Origin: Alphaproteobacteria bacterium
GTDB lineage: Bacteria; Pseudomonadota; Alphaproteobacteria; SP197
Direction of reading: 5' to 3'
Assembly (NCBI GenBank): GCA_009694045.1
Contig: SHVY01000027.1
Span: forward strand, 1 to 42,203
Length of the DNA: 42,203 nucleotides
Shown here: positions 9,685 to 17,674 of the stretch, in pieces
Position numbering within the stretch: position 1 is the stretch's first letter
Layout of the letters: each line of letters begins with the position of its first letter
Program-made: the position numbers and the translations under genes
Notes under the pieces: generated by a model
The model's database searches: none
The model's input: only the letters and a program-made list of their open reading frames with translations
Told to the model about the DNA's origin: nothing

Positions 9685-10614
9685 ATGAAGATCACGCGGC
9701 GGGTGAAGAAGATTCTCTCGTGGTACGAGAGCGACAACCCGGGCACCAAGACGAACCTCGCCCGCATCCTGATGGCGGGCAGGCTCGGCGGCTCCGGCAA
9801 GCTGGTGATCCTGCCGGTGGACCAGGGCTTCGAGCACGGGCCGGTGCGCAGCTTCGCGCCCAACCCGGCGGCCTACGACCCGCACTATCTGTTCCAGTTG
9901 GCGATCGACGCCGGGCTGTCGGCCTACGCCTCGGTGCTCGGCATGATCGAGCAGGGCGCCGACACGTTCGCCGGGCAGATTCCACTGATCCTCAAGGTCA
10001 ACAGCGCCAACACCCTGCAACGCACCAAGGAAGCCCCCGATCAGGCCGTCCACGGCACCGTTGACGATGCGCTCAGGCTGGGCTGCTCGGCGGTCGGGTT
10101 CACCATCTATCCCGCCTCGGACACGCAATTCGACCTGATGGAGGAGATCTGCGAGATCGCCGCCGAGGCCAAGGCCGCCGGCCTCGCCGTCGTGGTCTGG
10201 TCGTATCCACGGGGGGGCGCACTGTCGAAGGAAGGCGAGACCGCCATTGATGTGATCGCCTACGCCGCCCACATGGCGGCCCTGCTCGGCGCTCACATCA
10301 TCAAGGTCAAGCCGCCGACCGCGCATATCGAGCAGAAGGAGGCCAAGGCCGCCTACGAGAAGGCGGGAGTCGATCTTTCGACGCTGGCCAAGCGCATCGC
10401 CCACGTGAAACAGGCGTCCTTCGCCGGCAAGCGGATCGTCGTGTTCTCGGGTGGCGAGGCCAAGGACACCGAGGGGCTGTTGAACGTAATTCGGTCCCTC
10501 CGGGACGGGGGCGCCGACGGCTCGATCATCGGCCGCAACTCGTTCCAGCGCCCCCGCGCCGAGGCGCTCGCCCTGCTCGACCAGGTTATCAAGGTCTATC
10601 AAGGCAAGGCGTGA
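9685..10614 (+). CDS. Class I fructose-bisphosphate aldolase (DhnA/FbaB type)
   Basis: 309 residues. It cleaves fructose-1,6-bisphosphate through a Schiff base and needs no metal. The barrel landmarks LVILPVDQGFEHGP, SAVGFTIYPASD and VVVWSYPRGG are clear, and the Schiff-base lysine is in AHIIKVKPPT (Lys207 or Lys209). Near the C-terminus are RIVVFSGGEAKD and GSIIGRNSFQRP, which form the phosphate site. AAGGAG lies 9 bases before the ATG. This type is related to archaeal and FbaB aldolases, not to the zinc-dependent class II enzyme. The ThiE-like gene follows after 7 bases. Confidence 0.94.
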   Translation: MKITRRVKKILSWYESDNPGTKTNLARILMAGRLGGSGKLVILPVDQGFEHGPVRSFAPNPAAYDPHYLFQLAIDAGLSAYASVLGMIEQGADTFAGQIPLILKVNSANTLQRTKEAPDQAVHGTVDDALRLGCSAVGFTIYPASDTQFDLMEEICEIAAEAKAAGLAVVVWSYPRGGALSKEGETAIDVIAYAAHMAALLGAHIIKVKPPTAHIEQKEAKAAYEKAGVDLSTLAKRIAHVKQASFAGKRIVVFSGGEAKDTEGLLNVIRSLRDGGADGSIIGRNSFQRPRAEALALLDQVIKVYQGKA

Positions 10615-10621
10615 CGCCCGC

Positions 10622-11182
10622 GTGAAGGCAGCGGAGCGGCCACGGCTCTACCTGGTCGTGCCGCCCGGCGTGGATCGGGCCGGGCTGCAAGCGGCATGCG
10701 ACGGCGGCGACGTGGCCTGCGTCGAGCTTGCCGATCCGATCCCTGCCCTGATCACCCTCGCCCAGGATCGCGGGATCGCGGTCCTGTTGCGCGATGACCC
10801 GGCCGGGGCGGTCCGCTTGGGATGCGACGGCGTGTTCCTGGCGACAGCCGCCGCCGACGTTGCCGCCGCGCGTCGCATGGTCGGCCCCGATCGGATCGTC
10901 AGCGTGGATGCCGGGGGGTCACGCCACCGTGCCATGGAAGCGGGCGAGGCCGGAGCCGACGCGGTCGCGCTGGATCCATCCCTGATTGCCTGGTGGTCCG
11001 CGCTGTTCGAGGTTCCCTGCTTGGCCCGACCTCCCGTCGCTGCCGCCGACATCCCGGCCTTGGTCGCGGCAGGCGCGGATTTCGTGGCGGTCACGGATGC
11101 GGTCTGGACCGCACCCGTGGGTCCTGGTGCCGCGATCGCGGCGTTGAACGGGGCGCTCGACACGGCGTGGACAACTTGCTAG
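10622..11182 (+). CDS. ThiE-like (thiamine phosphate synthase family) barrel, active site degenerate
   Basis: 186 residues starting at GTG 10622, 7 bases after the aldolase stop. The overall barrel pattern matches the ThiE/TenI family: RLYLVVPPGV, ITLAQDRGIAVLLRDDPAGA, RLGCDGVFLAT, IVSVDAGGSRHRAMEAGEAG and ADAVAL. However, the residues that bind pyrophosphate and Mg in true ThiE are altered: the usual HLGQ/DL is FLAT here, and the GPxFPTxTK loop is absent. A catalytic role in thiamine synthesis is therefore doubtful. The position between aldolase and efp may reflect a recruited or regulatory function. Confidence 0.7.
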   Translation: MKAAERPRLYLVVPPGVDRAGLQAACDGGDVACVELADPIPALITLAQDRGIAVLLRDDPAGAVRLGCDGVFLATAAADVAAARRMVGPDRIVSVDAGGSRHRAMEAGEAGADAVALDPSLIAWWSALFEVPCLARPPVAAADIPALVAAGADFVAVTDAVWTAPVGPGAAIAALNGALDTAWTTC

Positions 11183-11224
11183 GTTCCGCGCCTTCGCGAA
11201 AACACACCCTCCAATGGTCCGAAG

Positions 11225-11791
11225 ATGAAGATTTCCGGCGTCGAAGTACGCCCCGGCATGGTGCTGGAACATCAGAACCGACTGTGGGTCGCGATCAAGA
11301 TCATGCACACCAAACCCGGCAAGGGCGGCGCTTATATGCAGGTCGAGCTCAAGGATCTGCGCGACGGCACCAAGCTCAACGAGCGTTTCCGCTCGGCCGA
11401 AAGCGTCGAGCGCGTGCGACTGGACGACCACGACTACCAGTACCTGTACGGCGAGGACACCAGTCTTACCTTCATGGACAGCGAAACCTTCGAGCAGATC
11501 ACCATCCCGCGCGAACTGGTGGGCGACCAGGCCGTCTTCCTCCAGGATGGAATGACGGTGACGATTTCCTCCTACGAGGACTCGCCGATTTCCGTCGAAT
11601 TGCCCGAGACCGTGGTGTGCGACATCGAGGAGACCGACGCGGTGGTCAAGGGCCAGACCGCCGCCTCGTCGTACAAGCCGGCGCGCCTGTCAAACGGGGT
11701 GCGCGTCATGGTGCCGCCCCACATCTCGTCCGGCGACCGTATCGTCGTCAGCACCGCCGATTCGTCGTACCGCGAACGCGCCAAGGCCTGA
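11225..11791 (+). CDS. efp: Translation elongation factor P
   Basis: 188 residues with three beta-barrel domains. It helps the ribosome form peptide bonds at polyproline stretches. The start [20 protein letters not shown] and the loop KPGKGGAY are diagnostic; Lys33 in this loop corresponds to the lysine modified in E. coli EF-P. The C-terminal signature [20 protein letters not shown] is present. No modification enzyme (EpmA/EpmB or EarP) lies in the window. The ribosome site AGGAG for the next gene overlaps the end of efp. Confidence 0.97.
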   Translation: MKISGVEVRPGMVLEHQNRLWVAIKIMHTKPGKGGAYMQVELKDLRDGTKLNERFRSAESVERVRLDDHDYQYLYGEDTSLTFMDSETFEQITIPRELVGDQAVFLQDGMTVTISSYEDSPISVELPETVVCDIEETDAVVKGQTAASSYKPARLSNGVRVMVPPHISSGDRIVVSTADSSYRERAKA

Positions 11792-11804
11792 GGAGCGCCG
11801 ACCC

Positions 11805-12620
11805 TTGGCGGTCCGCTCGGCCCTCATCACCGTCATGGCCGCGGCCGCCGACAAGGCGGCCCGCCGTCTGATCCGGGACTTCAACGAGGTCGAGCAACTT
11901 CAGGTCAGCCGCAAAGGACCTGCGGATTTCGCGTCCGCCGCCGACCTGATGGCCGAGCGGACCCTCAAGACGGAGCTCGCCAAGGCTCGGCCAGGCGCCG
12001 GGATGCTGGCGGAGGAATCCGCGGCGGAACCCAGCCGCGACGGCACCCGCTGGATCATCGATCCGCTCGACGGCACCCTCAACTTCCTGCACGGCATCCC
12101 CCATTTCGCCATCTCGATCGCCTTCGAGAGCCAGGGCGACGTGGTCGCGGGACTGGTGTTCGATCCGATCAAGAACGAGACCTATTGGGCCGAGAACGGG
12201 CGTGGCGCCTATGTCAACGACCGGCGATTGCGGGTCTCCTCACGCAAATATATGGAAGACGCGCTGATCGTCCACGGTCAGGCCGAACCCGGACCCGCCG
12301 ATCGCGCGCCGTTCTGGGCCGAGATCGAAGGCGTCATCGCCGCCGGCGCGGCCGTGCGGCGGTTCGGTGCGGCGGCCCTCGATCTCGCCTACGTCGCCGC
12401 CGGCCGTTTCGATGGCTACTGGGAAGCGGGCGTGAAGCCCTGGGACATCGCCGCCGGTGCCCTGATCGTGCGCGAGGCCGGTGGGCTGGTGACCGAATCG
12501 CGGGGCGGCACCGGCTATCTCGAGTCCGGCGACATCCTGGCCGCGACCCCGCTTCTGCATCCGCTTCTGCTCAAGACCCTCGCCCGTGTCCGCCACGATC
12601 CCGCCATGGTTCGGAGCTAA
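11805..12620 (+). CDS. Inositol monophosphatase family protein (SuhB-like)
   Basis: 271 residues of the Mg-dependent, lithium-sensitive phosphatase family. Metal-binding motifs are in place: Glu70-Glu71 in MLAEES, IIDPLDGTLNF (Asp86, Asp89, Thr91) and VKPWDIAAGALIVREAGG near the C-terminus. The TTG at 11805 was chosen because AGGAG (11791-11795) lies 9 bases before it and the resulting N-terminus matches the family; the next ATG (11835) would cut the first helix. In some bacteria the homologue also binds RNA polymerase in antitermination, and this cannot be judged here. Confidence 0.9.
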   Translation: MAVRSALITVMAAAADKAARRLIRDFNEVEQLQVSRKGPADFASAADLMAERTLKTELAKARPGAGMLAEESAAEPSRDGTRWIIDPLDGTLNFLHGIPHFAISIAFESQGDVVAGLVFDPIKNETYWAENGRGAYVNDRRLRVSSRKYMEDALIVHGQAEPGPADRAPFWAEIEGVIAAGAAVRRFGAAALDLAYVAAGRFDGYWEAGVKPWDIAAGALIVREAGGLVTESRGGTGYLESGDILAATPLLHPLLLKTLARVRHDPAMVRS

Positions 12621-12723
12621 GGCCCCGGGCACGCCGTTGAGGCGCTGGTTTCCCTGGGTTAAGGTGCGCCCGACCGCAACCGGCGCGCCGCCGCCCGACA
12701 ACCACCACGGAGCCGACAACCTG

Positions 12724-13641
12724 ATGGCATCGCCCACGTTCTCGGCCAGGTGGCGGGTCACGCGGTGGCCCTGGTCAGGCGTGGCGGCCCTGGTCGTCGC
12801 GCTGTCGGCGACGCCCGGCTCGACCCAGACCACCACGTACATCGGCGGCGGCGGCGGGTCCGGGGTGACCATAGACCCCGCGGCGCTCGATCGGCTGGGT
12901 CCTCGCCAAAGCCATGCTCGCAATTCCCTGGTCATTCCCCTGACCTCGCAGATCGGCGGGACCGGCGACATGTACAGTCCCCTCGCGGCGGCTCTTCCGC
13001 CTCTGCCGACGATCCCAACCATGGTCGCCCCGGCGGCATCGACGCCGAGCATCGTGGTGGCGAGCCAACCGCCCCTCCCGCCCGAGCCCGAGTCTCCGAC
13101 CGTGCCCGCCGTGGTTCAGCCAGAACCCGCCATGGCGGCGATGGTCGCGGCGGCCGTGCCACCGGTGCCGGCGCAGCCGCTGCCCCAGGCCGAGCCGATC
13201 CCGCAGGTCCAGAATCTGATCCCCGATGAACCGGCGGCCGCCGAGCCAGTGCCAGTGCCGGAACCGGAGCCGGCGGCGGCGATGGTCGCCACCACCACCC
13301 CGCCTGGAGCGTTGGACCTGACCCGGCCGGTGACGCTGGTGACCCTCGGTTTCGCGGCCAAGGAATCGGCCCTGCGTCCCGATGCGATCAGGGCACTGGA
13401 CGCTGTCGTCGCGGCCATGTCCGCCGATGTGGGCGCGCGAATCCAACTCGTGGCGTTCGCCGGCGGGACCGGCTCCAGCGCCTCGGCGGCGCGGCGCCTA
13501 TCCTTGTCCCGCGCGCTTGCGGTACGCGCCTATCTCATCGAGCGGGGCGTCCGTTCGACCCGCATGGATGTCCGCGCCCTGGGCGCGAAACCGGACGGCG
13601 GCCCGACCGAGCGGGTCGACGTCGTCGCCCTACCCCGCTGA
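12724..13641 (+). CDS. Secreted OmpA-like protein with proline-rich linker
   Basis: 305 residues. Residues ~10-35 form a signal peptide (basic RWRVTRW, hydrophobic GVAALVVALSA, then small residues before TQTTTY). A long Pro/Ala/Glu-rich linker (about residues 100-200) leads to a C-terminal OmpA-like fold: VTLGFAAKESALRPDAIRAL, then SLSRALAVRAYLIERGV and MDVRALGAKPDGGPTERVDV. The central motif is reduced compared with true peptidoglycan-binding OmpA domains, with no NxxLSxxR core. The ATG at 12724 was preferred over upstream in-frame starts that would overlap suhB and place 46 non-signal residues before the signal. It is first of a three-gene motor-like operon. Confidence 0.75.
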   Translation: MASPTFSARWRVTRWPWSGVAALVVALSATPGSTQTTTYIGGGGGSGVTIDPAALDRLGPRQSHARNSLVIPLTSQIGGTGDMYSPLAAALPPLPTIPTMVAPAASTPSIVVASQPPLPPEPESPTVPAVVQPEPAMAAMVAAAVPPVPAQPLPQAEPIPQVQNLIPDEPAAAEPVPVPEPEPAAAMVATTTPPGALDLTRPVTLVTLGFAAKESALRPDAIRALDAVVAAMSADVGARIQLVAFAGGTGSSASAARRLSLSRALAVRAYLIERGVRSTRMDVRALGAKPDGGPTERVDVVALPR

Positions 13642-13670
13642 ACCCGTCGACCAGGGATCAGGAGCCCAAC

Positions 13671-14816
13671 ATGAGCCGACCGCAAACCTTCATCTTCCGC
13701 ATGGCGCTGTTCCTGGTGCTGGTCGGGATCGTCGTCGTTCTGCTCTACCCGGTGGTTTCCACCGCGTTTCTCGCGAATCCCTGGCTCAACGGGCTGATCA
13801 TCTCGGTCTTCCTGTTTGGGATCGTCCATTCATTCCGCCAGCTTCTGCGCATCGAGCCAGAAGTGCGTTGGATCGAATCGTTCCGCCGCGCGCAGCCGGG
13901 ACTGTCGGTGGCCGAGCCGCCGACCCTGCTCGCCCCGATGGCGACCATGCTGGGCGAACGCCGGGGGCGGGTGACCCTGTCGGCGACCGCGATGCGGTCC
14001 CTGCTGGACGGCATCGGCTCGCGCCTCGACGAGTCCCGCGAAACCAGCCGCTACATGATCGGACTGCTGATCTTCCTCGGGCTGCTCGGCACCTTCTGGG
14101 GCCTGATCCTGACCATGCGGTCGATCGAGGACGTGATCCAGGGTCTGGAAGTCACGGGCAGCGACTTCGGCGCCATGTTCGCCAATCTGAAGGTGGGACT
14201 TGGAGCCCCGCTCGAAGGCATGGGCACCGCGTTCTCGACCTCCCTGTTCGGCCTCGCGGGTTCGCTCGTCCTCGGCTTTCTCGACCTGCAATCGGGACAG
14301 GCGCTCAATCGCTTCTACAACGAATTGGAGGAATGGCTGTCGAGCCTCACCCGGCTTCCCTCCGGGGCCGGACTGGCGGATAGCGACCAGTCGGTTCCAG
14401 CCTACGTCAGTGCCCTGCTCGAGCAGACCGCCGAAAGCCTCGAGAGTCTGCAACGCATTCTGGTGCGCGGCGAGGAGAGCCGCCGTGCGGCGGATACGAG
14501 CCTGACCCAGCTCGCCGAACGGCTGGCGACCCTCACCGACCAGATGCGGACCGAGCAGGCCGTTCTCCTCAAGCTCGCCGAGGGCCAGGTGGACATCAAG
14601 CCGATCCTCGTGCGTCTGACGGAAGTCGCCGCCATGAGCGCCGGGGGCATGGACGAGGGCAGCCGCACCCACATTCGCAACATCGACGTGGCGATGAACC
14701 GCCTGCTCGAGGAGACCATCAAGAGCCGCAGCCAGCTCGTCGAGGAACTGCGCGGCGAGATCAAATTGCTCGCCCGCACCGTCGCCGCCGCGGTCGAAAC
14801 GCGGCGCCCGAGCTAG
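13671..14816 (+). CDS. MotA/TolQ/ExbB-type proton channel protein
   Basis: 381-residue inner-membrane protein. Four hydrophobic segments are visible: ~10-32 and ~36-52 near the N-terminus, ~126-146 (IGLLIFLGLLGTFWGLILTM) and ~185-208 (GTAFSTSLFGLAGSLVLGFL). The latter two are the MotA/ExbB channel helices. The last ~150 residues are a charged helical, probably cytoplasmic tail (QTAESLESLQRILVRGEESR, then RLATLTDQMRTEQAVL), longer than in flagellar MotA. AGGAG precedes the ATG. No flagellar gene is nearby, so a separate ion-driven machine is likely. The downstream gene starts 3 bases after the stop. Confidence 0.85.
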   Translation: MSRPQTFIFRMALFLVLVGIVVVLLYPVVSTAFLANPWLNGLIISVFLFGIVHSFRQLLRIEPEVRWIESFRRAQPGLSVAEPPTLLAPMATMLGERRGRVTLSATAMRSLLDGIGSRLDESRETSRYMIGLLIFLGLLGTFWGLILTMRSIEDVIQGLEVTGSDFGAMFANLKVGLGAPLEGMGTAFSTSLFGLAGSLVLGFLDLQSGQALNRFYNELEEWLSSLTRLPSGAGLADSDQSVPAYVSALLEQTAESLESLQRILVRGEESRRAADTSLTQLAERLATLTDQMRTEQAVLLKLAEGQVDIKPILVRLTEVAAMSAGGMDEGSRTHIRNIDVAMNRLLEETIKSRSQLVEELRGEIKLLARTVAAAVETRRPS

Positions 14817-14819
14817 CCC

Positions 14820-16181
14820 ATGGCCCTCCGCGGCCGACGGTCGGCGTACACCATCGACCCATGGGCGGGATGGGTCGACGCGCTCTCGACCCTGCTGATC
14901 GTCTTCATCTTTCTGCTGGTGGTGTTCTCCCTCGCCCAGATCTCGCTTACCCAGATCCTGAGCGGCCGCAACGAGGCTCTGGCCGAGCTCCAGTCCCAGG
15001 TGGACGAGCTCGCCGATCTGTTGGCGTTGGACCGGCAGGCCAACGCCGACCTCAGGCTCAATGTCGCCCAGCTCTCGTCGGAACTGCAGCGCTCGGTCGC
15101 TACCCGCGACGACCTGTCGGCCCAACTGTCCGCCGCGATCACCGCCCGCGAAACGGCCGTGGAAGAACTTGCCCGGGCGCGCGACGACCTGGCGGAGCGC
15201 GCGCAGGAGGTGGCATCGACGGAGGCCGACCTCACGTTGAAGCTCAGCGAAATCGAATCCCTGCGCCGTGACATTGCCGCCCTCGAGGATTTGCGGCGGC
15301 AACTCGAAAGCGAGGTGACCAAGCTCGCGGTCGGGCTGGAGGACAGCAAGGACCAGTTGGCGCTGCTCACGGCCGACACGGCCAGCTTGCGCGACAGGTC
15401 GAAGGAGCTGGAAGCGCGCATGGCCGACGCCGAGGAGCGAACCATGCTCGCTCAGACCGAGATCGAGCAGCGCGAAATTCGGCTGTCCGAACTCGTCGAC
15501 CTGCTGGCCCTCGCCGACCGCGATCTCAAGGACGAACGCACGTTGTCGGCCGAGGCCCAGACCCAGGTCGCGCTCCTCAACCAACAGATTGCCGCCTTGC
15601 GCGAGCAACTCGCGGCCTTGTCCGAGGCCCTGGACCTCGTCAAGGTAGAGGCCGAGGATAAGGACATCCAGATCGCCGATCTCGGCCGGAAGCTCAACCT
15701 CGCTCTGGCCAGCAAGGTGCAGGAACTCGAGCGCTATCGCTCCGAGTTCTTTGGTCGCCTGCGCGAGGTTCTGGGCGAACATCCCGACGTGCGCATCGAG
15801 GGCGATCGCTTCGTGTTCCAGTCGGAGGTCCTGTTCGCCTCCGGCTCGGCCGATCTCGGCGCGGAGGGCAAGACACAGCTCGGCGCCATCGCCGCCACGC
15901 TGCTGGAGATCGCCGCGACGATCCCGACCGATCTCCATTGGATCCTGCGGGTCGACGGTCACACCGACATCGTGCCGATCAACAATCTTCTCTATCCCTC
16001 GAACTGGGAACTCTCGACCGCGCGGGCGATCTCGGTGGTGAGGTTCCTGATCTCCCAGGGCGTGCCGGCCAACCGGCTGGTCGCCGCCGGTTTCGGCGAG
16101 TTCCAGCCGATGGACGCCCGCGACGACGAGATCGGCCGCCGCCGCAATCGCCGCATCGAACTCAAACTGGACCAGCGCTAG
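14820..16181 (+). CDS. MotB/OmpA-type protein with long coiled coil
   Basis: 453 residues. One transmembrane helix (about residues 16-40, WAGWVDALSTLLIVFIFLLV) carries Asp20 at the place of the proton-accepting Asp of MotB. Residues ~48-305 are almost continuous heptad coiled coil, and residues ~320-453 are an OmpA-like peptidoglycan-binding domain: FQSEVLFASGSADLGAEG, RVDGHTDIVPI, NWELSTARAISVVRFL and DEIGRRRNRRIEL. The arrangement suits a stator whose rod spans the periplasm to the cell wall. The TAG stop at 16179-16181 is supplied by the end of a 71-bp palindromic element. Confidence 0.88.
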   Translation: MALRGRRSAYTIDPWAGWVDALSTLLIVFIFLLVVFSLAQISLTQILSGRNEALAELQSQVDELADLLALDRQANADLRLNVAQLSSELQRSVATRDDLSAQLSAAITARETAVEELARARDDLAERAQEVASTEADLTLKLSEIESLRRDIAALEDLRRQLESEVTKLAVGLEDSKDQLALLTADTASLRDRSKELEARMADAEERTMLAQTEIEQREIRLSELVDLLALADRDLKDERTLSAEAQTQVALLNQQIAALREQLAALSEALDLVKVEAEDKDIQIADLGRKLNLALASKVQELERYRSEFFGRLREVLGEHPDVRIEGDRFVFQSEVLFASGSADLGAEGKTQLGAIAATLLEIAATIPTDLHWILRVDGHTDIVPINNLLYPSNWELSTARAISVVRFLISQGVPANRLVAAGFGEFQPMDARDDEIGRRRNRRIELKLDQR

Positions 16182-16249
16182 TGTCCCGATTCTGAAATTC
16201 GCTCCGAGGGTAGCCGCGCGATAGGGCGAACTTCGAAACCACGACACTA
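16179..16249. mobile_element. 71-bp imperfect palindrome, MITE-like, with TA ends
   Basis: The element runs from TAGTGTC (16179-16185) to GACACTA (16243-16249). Aligned with its own reverse complement, 19 of the first 26 positions match, including TAGTGTC and a GAA-TTCGC block (GAAATTCGC against GAAGTTCGC). TA at both ends is what IS630/Tc1-mariner-type insertions leave, so it is probably a small non-autonomous relic. It fills the whole space between the convergent MotB-like and hydrolase genes, and its two TAG ends are the stop codons of both. It may also act as a two-way terminator. That it is repeated elsewhere in the genome is inference. Confidence 0.55.
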
Positions 16250-17674
16250 GGGTTCGGTGACGTCGGGGATGAAGAAGTCCAGCGCGGGCGCCGCCTGAGC
16301 GCAGGCGATGTCGAGGCCGTCGGCGGACCCTGTCGCGACGAACTCCGCCACGAGCGAGCCCACGCACGCTTCCGCTTCCTCCGTGCCGTGGGCCGGTCCC
16401 TTCAGCACCACGAGGCGGCCATTCGCCAGGCCTGGCAGCATTGCCTCGGACATCGCGGGCACCGCCCAGGGGTCGATCTCGCCGGCGATCAGCAGCGTGG
16501 GCATGTCCAGGTCGATGGCCGGCGCTTCGACCGGTGCCGCAACGGCCGGGGCCCACAGCGCGCAGGCGTCGCGGTAGGCCCTGGCCCAGCCGTCGCCGAG
16601 ATAGGTCAGCTTGGTCGCATCGACCAGGTCGGTGGTCGCCAGGTCCGGCCCATCCTCGACGCAACGGGCATCCAGGTGCGCTCCCAGGTCGAGATCATCG
16701 AGCCGTTGGCGCACCACCAGGATCAGGGCCGCGGCGGGCCCCAGATCGCCGGCCGCTGTCGCGGCGATCGCCGCCGGAACCCGCCCATAGGTCTCGGGGT
16801 CGTCAAGCGCCAGTCGCAGACCCGTGCCGAACGTGTCGTCGCCGAGCGTCACGGTCGCGTCGTGTCCCATCTCCGGATCGGTCACGATCACCGAGCCGGG
16901 TTCCTTCCGCAGCCGCGCGAGCCCCCGGGTGAAATCGCGCTTTACATCGTCGAACGCCTTGCGGCATGGACCGTTGCGGGCACAGCGGACGAACAGTTGA
17001 TCGAAGGCCCGCTGCGCGGCCGCGGCGAAGGCCAACGTCGGATTGAAGTCCGGTGGCCAGGCGCCCCGCAAAGCAAGGGCGCGGACCCGATCTTCGTTGC
17101 CGGCCGCATAGGCAAGGGCAACGCGTGTGGCGGGACCATCGGCGAACAGGTCGATCCGCTCGATCCCCAACGCAACCCGAACCGCGTCGAGGTCCGCGAC
17201 CGCCAGGGCGCTCGTGGTTCCGCTGCGATCCCCATCCGCCTGGCACGCCGCGATCGCCGATGCGGGCAGCAGATCACCGAACATCGCCTCCAGCGACGGG
17301 TAGAGCGGGCAATCCTTGCCGCCGGCGCCGGTCCCCCGCGCGCCCACGAAGATCACGTCTCGAGTCGCGCCGACCCCATCGAAGGTCGCGGCGAGACCGC
17401 CGACCCAGCGATCCAGCGCCGAACCCGGATCACCGGCGATCACCACAAGGGGCGTAGCACCTGTCGCCTCCGTTGCCGGAAGACGGACGACCTCGATCCG
17501 CGTCGTCCGATCGTCGCCGGGGTCGGGTCCGTACGGCACGTCCACCGTGCCGCACAGGGCGCGCGTCGGCAGATCGGCCCGGCCGCATGCCGCGAACGGC
17601 GCACCGTCCGCCGCCGCCGTAGCCATGGCAGCCAGCAAGGCGACGGTCCATGCTCCAAGCCCTATGCCAACCAT
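16247..17674 (-). CDS. Exported alpha/beta-hydrolase (TAP/S33-like), nucleophile apparently lost
   Basis: 475 residues with a signal peptide ([20 protein letters not shown], cleavage after AAA). It follows the tripeptidyl-aminopeptidase/proline-iminopeptidase plan: strand PLVVIAGDPGSALDRW, RGTG loop (residues 112-116), then the nucleophile elbow region and a C-terminal TAP-like domain with LLIAGEIDPW (acid) and LKGPAHGTEE (His). At the elbow, relatives have GGSYGTR, but here the sequence is ADGPATR, so Gly180 stands at the Ser position and both flanking glycines are Ala. The usual DQRGTG is GARGTG. Hydrolase activity is doubtful. The start overlaps the asparaginase stop by 13 bases. Confidence 0.75.
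   Translation of the reverse strand: MVGIGLGAWTVALLAAMATAAADGAPFAACGRADLPTRALCGTVDVPYGPDPGDDRTTRIEVVRLPATEATGATPLVVIAGDPGSALDRWVGGLAATFDGVGATRDVIFVGARGTGAGGKDCPLYPSLEAMFGDLLPASAIAACQADGDRSGTTSALAVADLDAVRVALGIERIDLFADGPATRVALAYAAGNEDRVRALALRGAWPPDFNPTLAFAAAAQRAFDQLFVRCARNGPCRKAFDDVKRDFTRGLARLRKEPGSVIVTDPEMGHDATVTLGDDTFGTGLRLALDDPETYGRVPAAIAATAAGDLGPAAALILVVRQRLDDLDLGAHLDARCVEDGPDLATTDLVDATKLTYLGDGWARAYRDACALWAPAVAAPVEAPAIDLDMPTLLIAGEIDPWAVPAMSEAMLPGLANGRLVVLKGPAHGTEEAEACVGSLVAEFVATGSADGLDIACAQAAPALDFFIPDVTEP

Noticed and set aside
12586..12723. Earlier start for the secreted OmpA-like protein
   Set aside because: It would overlap suhB and put 46 residues without signal character before an obvious signal peptide.
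12724..16181. Motor module called as a Zorya defence system
   Set aside because: ZorA/ZorB-like parts are present but no ZorC, ZorD or ZorE, and the MotB-like protein has a long coiled coil not expected there.
13830..16664. Very long open frame on the minus strand across the motor genes
   Set aside because: GC-rich third positions leave antisense frames open; its translation is rich in Arg/Gly/Gln with no domain, while the plus strand has clear families.
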